12,545 nucleotides of DNA from Hyphomicrobiales bacterium (GTDB lineage Bacteria; Pseudomonadota; Alphaproteobacteria; Rhizobiales; Beijerinckiaceae): contig JAIXZF010000395.1 in the NCBI GenBank assembly GCA_027489835.1, positions 1 through 12,545 of the forward strand, in the 5' to 3' direction. How positions within the stretch are numbered: position 1 is the first letter of the stretch; each line of letters starts with the position of its first letter. Made by a program: the position numbers and the translations under genes. The notes beneath the pieces were generated by a model. That model did not search any database. It was not told where the DNA came from and saw only the letters and a program-made list of their open reading frames with translations. This document shows, piece by piece, positions 6,411 through 12,545 of the stretch.

Positions 6411-7428
6411 GGCGATGCTCCCGGTACCACGCGACGAACCGGCCGATGCCGGCTTCGAGGCTGGTCGAGGGCCGGAACCCCGTCACGGCCGCGAGGCGGC
6501 TGACATCGGCGGAGGTCTCCATCACGTCCCCCGGCTGCATCGGCAGGTAGCGCAACTCGGCCTTGCGTCCCACGCTCTGCTCGATCGTCGCGATAAAGCG
6601 GCCGAGCTCGACCGGCGCGTTGTTGCCGACATTGTAGATGAGGTGCGGCGCCGCGCCGGCTGCCTCGAGCCCGAGGCGGGGGGCGGCCGCGGCCGGCGGC
6701 ACGAGCAGCAGCCGCGCGATGGCCTCGGTCACGTCGTCGACATAGGTGAAGTCGCGCTTCATCCGCCCATGGTTGTAGACGTCGATCGGCCGGCCCTGGA
6801 GCACTGCACTGGTGAAGCTGTAATACGCCATGTCCGGCCGGCCCCAGGGGCCGTAGACGGTGAAGAAGCGCAAGCCCGAGGAGGGGATGCCGAACAGGTG
6901 CGCGTAGGAATGCGCCATCAGCTCGTTGGCCCGCTTGGTGGCCGCGTAGAGCGAAACGGGCTGGTCGGCCTGGCTGGTCTCCCGGAAGGGCGGCACGCTG
7001 CCCGTCCCGTAGACCGAGCTCGACGACGCATAGACGAGATGCGAGACCGGATGCGCGCGGCAGGCTTCCAGAAGGCCGAGGAAGCCGTCGACATTGGCGC
7101 TCGTGAAGGCGCGCGGCGCATCCAGCGAGTGGCGCACCCCGGCCTGCGCGGCGAGATGCGCGACCAGATCGGGCCTGAACGCCGCGAACAGCGCCAGCAT
7201 GTCCTCGTGCCGCACGAGGTCGAGTTCGCTGAAGCTGAAGCCGGGCTCGCCCTGCAGGAGCGCAATGCGGCCCCGCTTCAGCGAGACGTCGTAATAGGCG
7301 TTGAGGTTGTCGAGGCCGTGCACCTCGGCCCCGGCCGCAAGCAGGCGCCGGGCGAGGTGAAAGCCGATGAAGCCAGCGGCCCCGGTCACGAGGACCCGCC
7401 TGCCGGCCAGGCTCGGAGGCGTTGTCAT
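6400..7428 (-). CDS. NAD-dependent epimerase, probable UDP-glucuronate 4-epimerase
   Basis: 342 residues, an extended SDR. NAD-binding TGAAGFIG at 15-22, D40 for the adenosine ribose, LVYASSSSVYG (131-141) with the catalytic Ser/Thr region, and YAATK with Y161 and K165. LDNLNAYYDVSLKRGR (39-54) and YNHGRMKRDFTYVDDV (218-233) are the hallmark segments of uronate 4-epimerases (LpsL/Cap1J-like), which convert UDP-glucuronate to UDP-galacturonate in the cytoplasm for lipopolysaccharide or capsule. ATG at 7428 is preferred over GTG 7440 because GAGGG lies just before it. Gap to the upstream adc stop is 39 bp with the same orientation, so it may share the bdhA-adc transcript. Galacturonate donors would suit the neighbouring glycosyltransferase. 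Substrate precision is moderate; other UDP-sugar epimerases share the fold. Confidence 0.9.
   Translation of the reverse strand: MTTPPSLAGRRVLVTGAAGFIGFHLARRLLAAGAEVHGLDNLNAYYDVSLKRGRIALLQGEPGFSFSELDLVRHEDMLALFAAFRPDLVAHLAAQAGVRHSLDAPRAFTSANVDGFLGLLEACRAHPVSHLVYASSSSVYGTGSVPPFRETSQADQPVSLYAATKRANELMAHSYAHLFGIPSSGLRFFTVYGPWGRPDMAYYSFTSAVLQGRPIDVYNHGRMKRDFTYVDDVTEAIARLLLVPPAAAAPRLGLEAAGAAPHLIYNVGNNAPVELGRFIATIEQSVGRKAELRYLPMQPGDVMETSADVSRLAAVTGFRPSTSLEAGIGRFVAWYREHRLGR
6418..6422 (-). promoter_or_regulatory. Shine-Dalgarno (GGGAG) for the TTG start at 6410
   Basis: On the minus strand GGGAG lies inside the epimerase gene, seven bases before the TTG. It supports this unusual start codon and re-initiation after the epimerase stop. 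Confidence 0.5.
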
Positions 7429-7467
7429 CGACGCCCTCACCTTCCGGCCAGCGCCGGCCGCGTGGGC

Positions 7468-8211
7468 TCAGCGCAGATAGTCATGGACCGTGCGGCCATA
7501 GGGCAGCGTCAGGTCGGCGATGAAATGCTGCGCGCCGACGATCCGCGACACGGGCAGGTCGGCGACCGGCGCGTTGACGTGCGGGACGAGATGCAGCCGG
7601 CCCGGCCCCGTCCACGAGCCCTTGACGGTGATCTCGGTCAGGTTGAGCGCCACGAGCTGGCAGATCTCCGGCCTGCCATCGGCGCCGGGGATGATCTTGA
7701 GGTTGATCTGCGTCTTCGCCAGCTGCGCGCTGGTGCTGGCCCCGTCGCCGGCCTGTCGCTCGTGCTTGTACCCCATCGTCCCCATGGCCACCAATTGTCC
7801 CCCGTAGACCAATGTCCCGGTCAGGGTGTCGTTGACAAGCTCCAGCTTCGGATGGGCGTACTTTTTCGGAAAGCCCCAGATTTCGCGTCCGGCCGAGATG
7901 GGCGCCTCGGAGTCGAGGTACATCTGCGACACGAAGTTCACTGGCTCGCCCTCCAGCGAGCAGGAGATCACGATCCCGGTCTCGGTGTAGCTGCCGAAAC
8001 CGGAGGAATCCGGCATCTTGATCCATTCGTAATGGACGATCGGCCGCGCCGGCGGGACCAGCGGCTCGGGCAGGAACTGCCGGAGCATATCCGCGTCGGT
8101 CTCGTAGGAGATGATCATGTATTCCCGGTCGACGAAGCGGAAGGGCCCGGCCGGATAGCTCGGACCGGCCAGCGGCATCGAGGGCAGTTCGAGGATGTCG
8201 TGCGCTTTCAT
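7468..8211 (-). CDS. adc: Acetoacetate decarboxylase
   Basis: 247 residues, the usual length. The Schiff-base motif GREIWGFPKKYA spans 108-119, with the lysine pair K116-K117 matching Lys115-Lys116 of the Clostridium acetobutylicum enzyme. R29 (FVDRE), E62 (HYEW) and E77 (YTETG) match the other active-site positions of that family. The reaction is acetoacetate to acetone plus CO2 in the cytoplasm. The ATG lies 10 bases after the TAG of bdhA, whose product is the substrate of this enzyme, so the pair forms a two-step route from 3-hydroxybutyrate to acetone. The ribosome site is weak (AGGG), as expected for a coupled downstream gene. Members of the wider family act on other beta-keto acids, but the bdhA neighbour supports acetoacetate. 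Confidence 0.93.
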   Translation of the reverse strand: MKAHDILELPSMPLAGPSYPAGPFRFVDREYMIISYETDADMLRQFLPEPLVPPARPIVHYEWIKMPDSSGFGSYTETGIVISCSLEGEPVNFVSQMYLDSEAPISAGREIWGFPKKYAHPKLELVNDTLTGTLVYGGQLVAMGTMGYKHERQAGDGASTSAQLAKTQINLKIIPGADGRPEICQLVALNLTEITVKGSWTGPGRLHLVPHVNAPVADLPVSRIVGAQHFIADLTLPYGRTVHDYLR

Positions 8212-8221
8212 CGGGCCGGCC

Positions 8222-9004
8222 CTACTGCGCCGTCCAGCCGCCGTCGACGGGCAGAATCACGCCCGTGATCGAGCGCGCCGCGTCGCTGGCGAGGAAGCAG
8301 GCGACCTCGGCGATCTCCTCGCTGGTCACGAAGGCCTTTGTCGGCTGGGCATGCAGCAGCACGTCGTTGATCACCTGTTCGCGCGTCATCCCGCGCGCTT
8401 CCATGGTTTGCGGAATCTGCCGCTCGACCAGTGGCGTCCAGACATAGCCCGGACAGATCGCGTTGGCGGTGACGCCGAAGGTCGCCGCCTCCAGCGCCAC
8501 GGTCTTGGTCAGCCCCGCGATGCCGTGCTTGGCGGCGACGTAGGCGGATTTGAAGGGCGAGGCCACCAGAGCATGCGCCGAGGCTGTGTTGATGATGCGG
8601 CCCCACCGCCTCTGCTTCATGCCGGGCAGGACGGCCTGGATGCCGTGGAAGGCGGCGGAGAGGTTGATCGCCAGGATGGCGTTCCACTTGTCGACGGGGA
8701 TGTCCTCCACCGGAGCCACGAACTGGATGCCGGCATTGTTGACGAGGATGTCGACCGCGCCGAGCTCCGCCTCGCAGGTCCGCACCATTTGGGCGATCGC
8801 CGCGCCATCCGACATGTCGGCCGGGCTGTACAGCGCCCTGACGCCGAACTCCTCGGCGATGGCCGCGCGCTCGGCCTCGATCGCGGCTGGCTCTCCGAAG
8901 CCGTTGAGCATGACGTCGGCGCCGCGCGCGGCGAAGGCCCGCGCGATGGCGAGCCCGATGCCCGATGTGGACCCCGTCACGATGGCCGTCTTGCCTGCAA
9001 GCAT
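8222..9004 (-). CDS. bdhA: D-3-hydroxybutyrate dehydrogenase (SDR)
   Basis: 260 residues from the ATG at 9004, which has GGAG eight bases upstream; the open frame extends to a TTG at 9034 but this would add an atypical leader. Classical SDR features: TGSTSGIG (10-17), NNAG (89-92), S142, Y155 and K159. The substrate-binding positions known from the Pseudomonas fragi enzyme are present at the same numbers: Q94, H144, K152, Q196 and W257, which makes the specificity call strong and also supports the start. It oxidises D-3-hydroxybutyrate to acetoacetate with NAD+, linking polyhydroxybutyrate breakdown to acetyl-CoA or, here, to the adc product acetone. First gene of a minus-strand run bdhA-adc-epimerase-methyltransferase; divergent from the patatin gene. 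Confidence 0.95.
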   Translation of the reverse strand: MLAGKTAIVTGSTSGIGLAIARAFAARGADVMLNGFGEPAAIEAERAAIAEEFGVRALYSPADMSDGAAIAQMVRTCEAELGAVDILVNNAGIQFVAPVEDIPVDKWNAILAINLSAAFHGIQAVLPGMKQRRWGRIINTASAHALVASPFKSAYVAAKHGIAGLTKTVALEAATFGVTANAICPGYVWTPLVERQIPQTMEARGMTREQVINDVLLHAQPTKAFVTSEEIAEVACFLASDAARSITGVILPVDGGWTAQ

Positions 9005-9395
9005 TCCGCGGACTCCGTCGTCTCGCCGGCCCAAGGCGCGACTGTCGGGCCTGTGTGATGATGGGCGGCGGACATCCGGGCGGCATCGAAGCCGAGCGCC
9101 GCGCCTGTGTCATGCCCGGGGGCGCGGCCGGAGCCCGTTTCTTGCGGTCGGAAGGCCCTTGGCGCAGCATCCGGGCGCGCCTTGTCGGGCGGCGTGCGCA
9201 GCGCGCGGCCCCGTGCCAGCGGGGCGGCCATGTTGCTCCGCACCATGAACATGAGGGCGCAAGATAGCGTCCCCATGTCTCACTTCCGTCGTCCGCTGCG
9301 GCTTAACTGCCAGGGCGGTCCCGCGCCGCCATCAGCTTGGCCGGGCCATGGGCCCGGTGTCCTGAGCTCAGCCTCGTCATCGTCTGGAAAAGCCC
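9005..9395. other. Divergent intergenic region between bdhA and the patatin gene
   Basis: 391 bp without a supported gene. It must carry the promoters of both divergent units, but I see no clear -35/-10 pair. It stays GC-rich. The only structured element I find is the inverted repeat at 9341-9357. Open frames crossing it on both strands run into bdhA out of frame and lack ribosome sites. Confidence 0.6.
9341..9357. repeat. Perfect 7-bp inverted repeat CCGGGCC-ATG-GGCCCGG upstream of the patatin gene
   Basis: Two perfect 7-base arms around a 3-base spacer, 38 bp before the patatin GTG. Possible operator or leader hairpin; no U-run, so not a terminator. Could be chance in GC-rich DNA. Confidence 0.35.
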
Positions 9396-10562
9396 GTGAA
9401 GAAGACCACCGGAAAGGGCGTTCGCCCGCCTGATTACACCAAGAAGATCGGGTTGATCCTCCAGGGAGGCGGCGCCCTCGGCAGCTATCAGGCCGGCGCG
9501 TACGAAGCGCTGTCGAACGCCGGATACCTGCCGGACTGGATTGCGGGCATCTCGATCGGCGCCATCAACGGCGCGATCATCGCCGGCAATGAGCCCGGCA
9601 AGCGCGTGGAGAAGCTGGCCGCGTTCTGGGACGGCATCACCAGCCCGGCCCACTCGATCCCGATCATGCCGTTCTCCGAAGAGATCAACCGCAAATGGTA
9701 TGCGGCGAGCGCGCTGCTGTTCGGCCAGGCGGGGTTCTTCGCGCCTCGTCCGCTCACCGCATGGTTCGGAACCCCGGTCAGCTTCTACGATACCGGCGCC
9801 CTGCGTTCGACGCTCGAGAGCCTGATCGATTTCGACAGGATCAACGCCGGCATCACGCGCCTGAGCGTCGGGGTCTCCAATGTCGAGACCGGCGACTTCG
9901 CCTATTTCGATACCACGCGCACGAAGATCGGCCCCGAGCACGTGATGGCGAGCAGCGCCCTGCCGCCCGGCTTTCCGCCGATCGAGATCGACGGCCAGTT
10001 CTATTGGGATGGCGGCCTCGTCTCCAACACGCCGCTCCAGTACATGATCGACGACGTGCCGAGGCGCAGCCGCCTGATGTTCCAGGTCGACCTGTTCAAC
10101 GCCGCCGGCCAAGTGCCGCACGATCTCGACAGCGTGCTCGAGCGGGACAAGGACATCCGGTACTCGAGCCGGACCCGCACCGCGACGGACATGTACCGGA
10201 TCATCCATGACGTCCGGCACAACATCAACACGATGATCGAGAAGCTGCCGCCCGAATTGCGCGCCACGCCCGAGGCGCAGTTTCTCTACGAGTTCGGCTG
10301 CGTCACGCAGATGGACATCGTGCGCCTGAACTATCAGTCCAGATCCCCCGAAGGACAGGCGAAGGACTACGAGTTCAGCCCGCTGACCATGAAGATGCGC
10401 TGGCAGCAGGGCCAGCAGGACGCGCTGGCGATGCTCGATCCCAGCCCCTGGCTCGTTCCGATGGCCGAGGGCTCCGGCGCGCGGATCTTCGACCTGCAGG
10501 CCCTCGCCAATTCGGCTGCCCCGCAGACGACCCTGATGCCGGCCTCCACCCACCAGGCCTGA
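9396..10562 (+). CDS. Patatin-like phospholipase with DUF3734-type C-terminus
   Basis: 388 residues from a GTG with GGAAAAG just upstream. Patatin domain at about 15-215: oxyanion loop QGGGALGSYQAG (23-34), nucleophile elbow GISIGA with S53 (51-56), and the catalytic Asp in DGG (D205). The C-terminal half (about 210-370), with segments such as MFQVDLFNAAG, DKDIRYSSRT and FSPLTMKMRW, matches what is known as DUF3734. It is a Ser-Asp dyad hydrolase of lipid acyl esters or possibly other esters. No signal peptide, so cytoplasmic or membrane-peripheral. Divergence from bdhA suggests a link to hydroxybutyrate or lipid reserves, though the true substrate cannot be read from sequence. The SDR gene follows after 26 bp on the same strand. 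Confidence 0.92.
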   Translation: MKKTTGKGVRPPDYTKKIGLILQGGGALGSYQAGAYEALSNAGYLPDWIAGISIGAINGAIIAGNEPGKRVEKLAAFWDGITSPAHSIPIMPFSEEINRKWYAASALLFGQAGFFAPRPLTAWFGTPVSFYDTGALRSTLESLIDFDRINAGITRLSVGVSNVETGDFAYFDTTRTKIGPEHVMASSALPPGFPPIEIDGQFYWDGGLVSNTPLQYMIDDVPRRSRLMFQVDLFNAAGQVPHDLDSVLERDKDIRYSSRTRTATDMYRIIHDVRHNINTMIEKLPPELRATPEAQFLYEFGCVTQMDIVRLNYQSRSPEGQAKDYEFSPLTMKMRWQQGQQDALAMLDPSPWLVPMAEGSGARIFDLQALANSAAPQTTLMPASTHQA

Positions 10563-10588
10563 CGTGCCCTCCTGCCGCGAAGAGTCCC

Positions 10589-11302
10589 ATGCCTGACGCC
10601 GATCAATCGCCCGTCTTCATCGTCACCGGCGCCGCCGGCAATCTCGGCCAGGCGACCGTGCGCTCGCTTCTGGCGACCGGGGCCCGCATCGTCGCCATCG
10701 ACCGCGCCTACGCCAATCTACCGGCCGGCTCGGGAGCGGCAGGCGCTGGCCAGGAGGTCGCGATGGCCGAGTTCGACCTGCTCGATCCCGCCCAGTGCCA
10801 GAAGGCGGTGGCGTTCGGCATGGAGCGCTTCGGCCGCATCGACGGGCTCGCGCACACCGTGGGCGGCTTCGCCATGGCGCCCGCCGCCGACAGCACGCCG
10901 GCGCTCTGGCGCCAGATGCTCGACCTCAATCTGATGACGACGCTCAACATGTTCCAGGCCCTGCTCGCGCCGATGAGGGCCGCGCGCCGCGGCAGCCTCA
11001 TCGCCATCGGCGCGGGGGCAGCCATCCGCGCGGCCAGTGGCATGTCGGCCTACGCCGCTGCCAAGAGCGGCGTCCACCGCCTGGTCGAGAGCTTCGCCGA
11101 GGAGCTCAAGGCGGACCGGATCAGGGTCAACGCCATCCTGCCGAGCATCATCGACACGCCGCAGAACCGGGCGTCGATGCCGGATGCCGACCATGCCGCC
11201 TGGGTGAGCCCCGCCGAGATCGCGGAGGTGATCGCCTTCCTGCTGGACGAGCGGGCCAGCGGCGTGACGGGCGCCTTCATCCCGGTCACGGGCAGGGTCT
11301 GA
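10589..11302 (+). CDS. Atypical short-chain dehydrogenase/reductase lacking the catalytic serine
   Basis: 237 residues. Cofactor motif TGAAGNLG (13-20), N114 and the active pair Y155/K159 (YAAAK) are present. The usual NNAG is HTVGG (89-93), and the position 13 residues before the Tyr, normally Ser, is A142 (IAIGAGAAIRAASG). The pattern GAGAA...GMSAY resembles dihydropteridine-reductase-like SDRs, which also manage without that Ser, so this may be a member of that branch and still active. Substrate unknown. The ATG is 26 bp after the patatin stop with a weak GAAGAG site, so it likely shares the patatin transcript. It is convergent with the AraC-family gene. Confidence 0.88.
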   Translation: MPDADQSPVFIVTGAAGNLGQATVRSLLATGARIVAIDRAYANLPAGSGAAGAGQEVAMAEFDLLDPAQCQKAVAFGMERFGRIDGLAHTVGGFAMAPAADSTPALWRQMLDLNLMTTLNMFQALLAPMRAARRGSLIAIGAGAAIRAASGMSAYAAAKSGVHRLVESFAEELKADRIRVNAILPSIIDTPQNRASMPDADHAAWVSPAEIAEVIAFLLDERASGVTGAFIPVTGRV

Positions 11303-11312
11303 CGGGCGGGAG

Positions 11313-11331
11313 GCGGAGCGACCGTCTCCGC
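11313..11331. terminator. Possible weak bidirectional terminator between the convergent SDR and AraC-family genes
   Basis: GCGGAG-N7-CTCCGC forms a 6-bp GC stem in the 42-bp gap between two facing stops. There is no T-run on either side, so at best a weak intrinsic terminator; position is the main support. Confidence 0.3.
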
Positions 11332-11344
11332 AGCTTCGGGTGCG

Positions 11345-12214
11345 TCAGCCGCGCGACGTGCTCCGGATCGCCGCCCTCAGCCTTCGGACATTCTGGAAGC
11401 CCGAGCGGCGCGCGATGTCGTCGAGGTCGACCTGCGGCTGCTTGAGCATCGCCTCGGCCGCCTCGAGGCGCCGCGACTGCACGTAGCTGAACGGGGACTG
11501 GCCCATCTGCAGGCGGAACGCCCGCGAGAAATGGAACATGCTCAGATCCGCCTCCGCCGCGATCTCGGCCAGCGAGATGTCGCGGGTGTAGTTCTCCTGG
11601 ATGAAGGCGACGGCGCGCCGGATGTCGGCCCGGCGCACGGGCCTCTGGCACTCGACCAGCGAGGCGCAGCGCAGGAGCGATCCCGCCAGCTGGACGATCG
11701 CGGCATCGAGGAAGATGCGGGCTGCCTCGTCGGGAATGGCCAGATCGTGCCAGATCGCCTTGCAGACGCGCTCCACCATCACGTTGCGGACGTAGCGCTC
11801 GAACAGAGAACGAAAGGCCATGTCCGGGCCTCCGAATATCTCGGCGTCAACCGCTCGCAAGGCGTCGTCGCTCCACGTCACCACCAGAAGGCGCGTGGGG
11901 CCTTGGACTTCGTATTTCACTTCGGTGTTGGGAGGCACCAGCAGCAGGTCACCCTTGCCGCGGCGGCTGCGCCGCCAGCCGTCGCCATAATCGAAACGGG
12001 TGGCGCAGGAGGCCCGCATCGGCAGCCCCAGCACCCAGTCCTGACAGGGCTCGTCGGTGAAGTCGTGGGGCTGCTGATCGACGATGAAGGCTCTGAGAAT
12101 GCCGTTCGTCGTGCTCCGGTGCTCCTGCGGAAAACGACCATATCGCGACGTCCGATAGAAATCGGAGAAGCGCATCGGCGTCGGTGGTTGCGGCCTAGCA
12201 TTCATGGTGGGCAT
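11345..12214 (-). CDS. AraC/XylS-family transcriptional regulator with shortened C-terminus
   Basis: 289 residues. The N-terminal part (about 15-185) is a ligand-sensing cupin-like region of the AraC-binding type, with GDLLLVPPNTEVKYEV (88-103). The DNA-binding part starts near 195: first helix-turn-helix ISLAEIAAEADLSMFHFSRA (213-232) with the linker GQSPFSYVQSRRLEAAEAML, second VDLDDIARRSGFQN (262-275). After this the family normally continues with an S-H-F-x-R-x-F-R helix and the G-x-x-P-x-x-Y-R end; here it reads VRRLRAAIRSTSRG and stops, so the end of the second unit is cut short by roughly 10-15 residues. I could not restore it in another frame. ATG 12214 is the longest; ATG 12205 has GAGAG at a better distance. 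Target unknown; it may control the neighbouring patatin or bdhA units. Confidence 0.88.
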   Translation of the reverse strand: MPTMNARPQPPTPMRFSDFYRTSRYGRFPQEHRSTTNGILRAFIVDQQPHDFTDEPCQDWVLGLPMRASCATRFDYGDGWRRSRRGKGDLLLVPPNTEVKYEVQGPTRLLVVTWSDDALRAVDAEIFGGPDMAFRSLFERYVRNVMVERVCKAIWHDLAIPDEAARIFLDAAIVQLAGSLLRCASLVECQRPVRRADIRRAVAFIQENYTRDISLAEIAAEADLSMFHFSRAFRLQMGQSPFSYVQSRRLEAAEAMLKQPQVDLDDIARRSGFQNVRRLRAAIRSTSRG

Positions 12215-12461
12215 CTCTCAACCGGACGGCGGGAGCTCGGACTCCCGCGTCGTTGTCGAATTCGCGCGACCGCTAGAAATGTTACACCGGATTGAAGCAT
12301 ATTTAAGTTACGCGCTTGTACCTAACACCAATGTCGATGAAGTGGAGTTGGTCAGGGGCCCGAGCCGCTTCTCGACAGGACTGACGTAAGGTCGCCCCAA
12401 CACTTGCAAGGCCTTCGCCGGTCGGGCTTGGCGCGGCAGCGCGAGGACCCGGCACGCGGCT
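12215..12461. other. Intergenic region with an AT-rich pocket (about 12275-12345)
   Basis: 247 bp with no supported gene. The middle is clearly poorer in G and C than anything else in the window (for example GAAGCATATTTAAGTTACG), and probably carries the promoter of the minus-strand AraC-family gene. TAAATA/TATGCT-like boxes exist on the minus strand, but I cannot pair one with a good -35 at 16-18 bp, so I do not place a promoter. A 61-codon plus-strand frame here has no ribosome site or recognisable product. Confidence 0.5.
12229..12248. repeat. Perfect 7-bp inverted repeat in the AraC-family gene leader
   Basis: GCGGGAG-N6-CTCCCGC lies 14 bp upstream of the ATG at 12214. In the minus-strand transcript it would form a stable hairpin close to the start codon; it could equally be a repressor site. 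No U-run. Confidence 0.4.
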
Positions 12462-12545
12462 TCAGAACGCGCCGTCATAGGCGCGGTCCCCGATGCGCGC
12501 GGCGATCAGGCTGAAGCTGTCGCGGCGCGCGAAGGCTTCCGCGAG
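12462..12545 (-). CDS. C-terminal end of an unidentified protein (partial)
   Basis: On the minus strand an open frame enters from the right edge and ends in TGA at 12462-12464 after 27 codons, ending FSLIAARIGDRAYDGAF. Its GC-rich third positions match real genes here. The short tail faintly recalls the C-termini of thiamine-diphosphate enzymes, but that is only a resemblance and I do not assign a function. It would be upstream of, and in the same direction as, the AraC-family gene. Confidence 0.55.
   Translation of the reverse strand, partial: LAEAFARRDSFSLIAARIGDRAYDGAF

Noticed and set aside
7444..7457. CCGGC-N4-GCCGG hairpin between adc and the epimerase gene as a terminator
   Set aside because: Only a 5-bp stem with no T-run; not enough to split bdhA-adc from the epimerase gene, although cotranscription is unproven.
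6415..8268. Plus-strand open frame of 617 codons opposite the epimerase and adc
   Set aside because: It spans two clear minus-strand genes and has no recognisable domain; a high-GC shadow.
8977..9276. Possible small minus-strand gene (99 codons) in the bdhA-patatin gap
   Set aside because: Runs into bdhA in another frame, has no recognisable features, and I see no convincing ribosome site.
11286..11651. Alternative frame over the 3' end of the AraC-family gene as a frameshifted C-terminus
   Set aside because: The residues after the shift point do not resemble the missing S-H-F-x-R-x-F-R or G-x-x-P-x-x-Y-R elements.
12204..12389. Plus-strand 61-codon frame in the AraC-family upstream region
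   Set aside because: Overlaps the regulator's start, lies in the AT-rich promoter-like pocket and has no ribosome site or family resemblance.

Overview
The window is GC-rich throughout. Its genes start with ATG, GTG or TTG and are packed with short gaps or overlaps. The gene types (a GT4/deacetylase pair, a LpsL-like uronate epimerase, bdhA-adc, a DUF3734-type patatin, a haem-anchored cyclase module) suggest an alphaproteobacterium of the Hyphomicrobiales (rhizobia/Bosea/Methylobacterium-like). That placement is inference. I see no tRNA, rRNA, CRISPR array, insertion sequence or phage gene.

Left block (1-3766, all minus strand): a 918-residue ABC-exporter-like protein, then a 146-residue single-domain cyclic-nucleotide-binding (CNB) protein whose start lies one base after the ABC stop, then after 73 bp the start of a membrane protein that leaves the window. 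That N-terminus is multi-spanning and His-rich, resembling the haem-b anchor of succinate dehydrogenase as used in some class III adenylate cyclases. Together they look like a cAMP/redox signalling operon. The ABC protein has lost the consensus residue in nearly every ATPase motif and has a greatly enlarged nucleotide-binding domain with a repeated motif. The CNB domain lacks the phosphate-binding arginine. This is the most unusual part of the window.

Middle block: on the plus strand, a GT4 glycosyltransferase and a polysaccharide-deacetylase-like protein (3967-5831) overlap by GTGA. Facing them on the minus strand are a UDP-glucuronate 4-epimerase-like enzyme and a small Rossmann/methyltransferase-like protein (7428-5814). 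The two units converge with an 18-bp overlap of coding ends. All fit surface-glycan or glycolipid synthesis.

Right-middle block: bdhA (3-hydroxybutyrate dehydrogenase) and adc (acetoacetate decarboxylase) run leftwards just upstream of the epimerase and may be cotranscribed with it. Across a 391-bp divergent region, a patatin-DUF3734 hydrolase and an unusual SDR run rightwards. The predicted chemistry is 3-hydroxybutyrate to acetoacetate to acetone plus CO2, which suggests a PHB/ketone-body module; the patatin's substrate is unknown.

Right end: a convergent AraC-family regulator with a shortened second helix-turn-helix, a 247-bp intergenic stretch with a strikingly AT-rich pocket, and the last 27 codons of an unidentified minus-strand gene.
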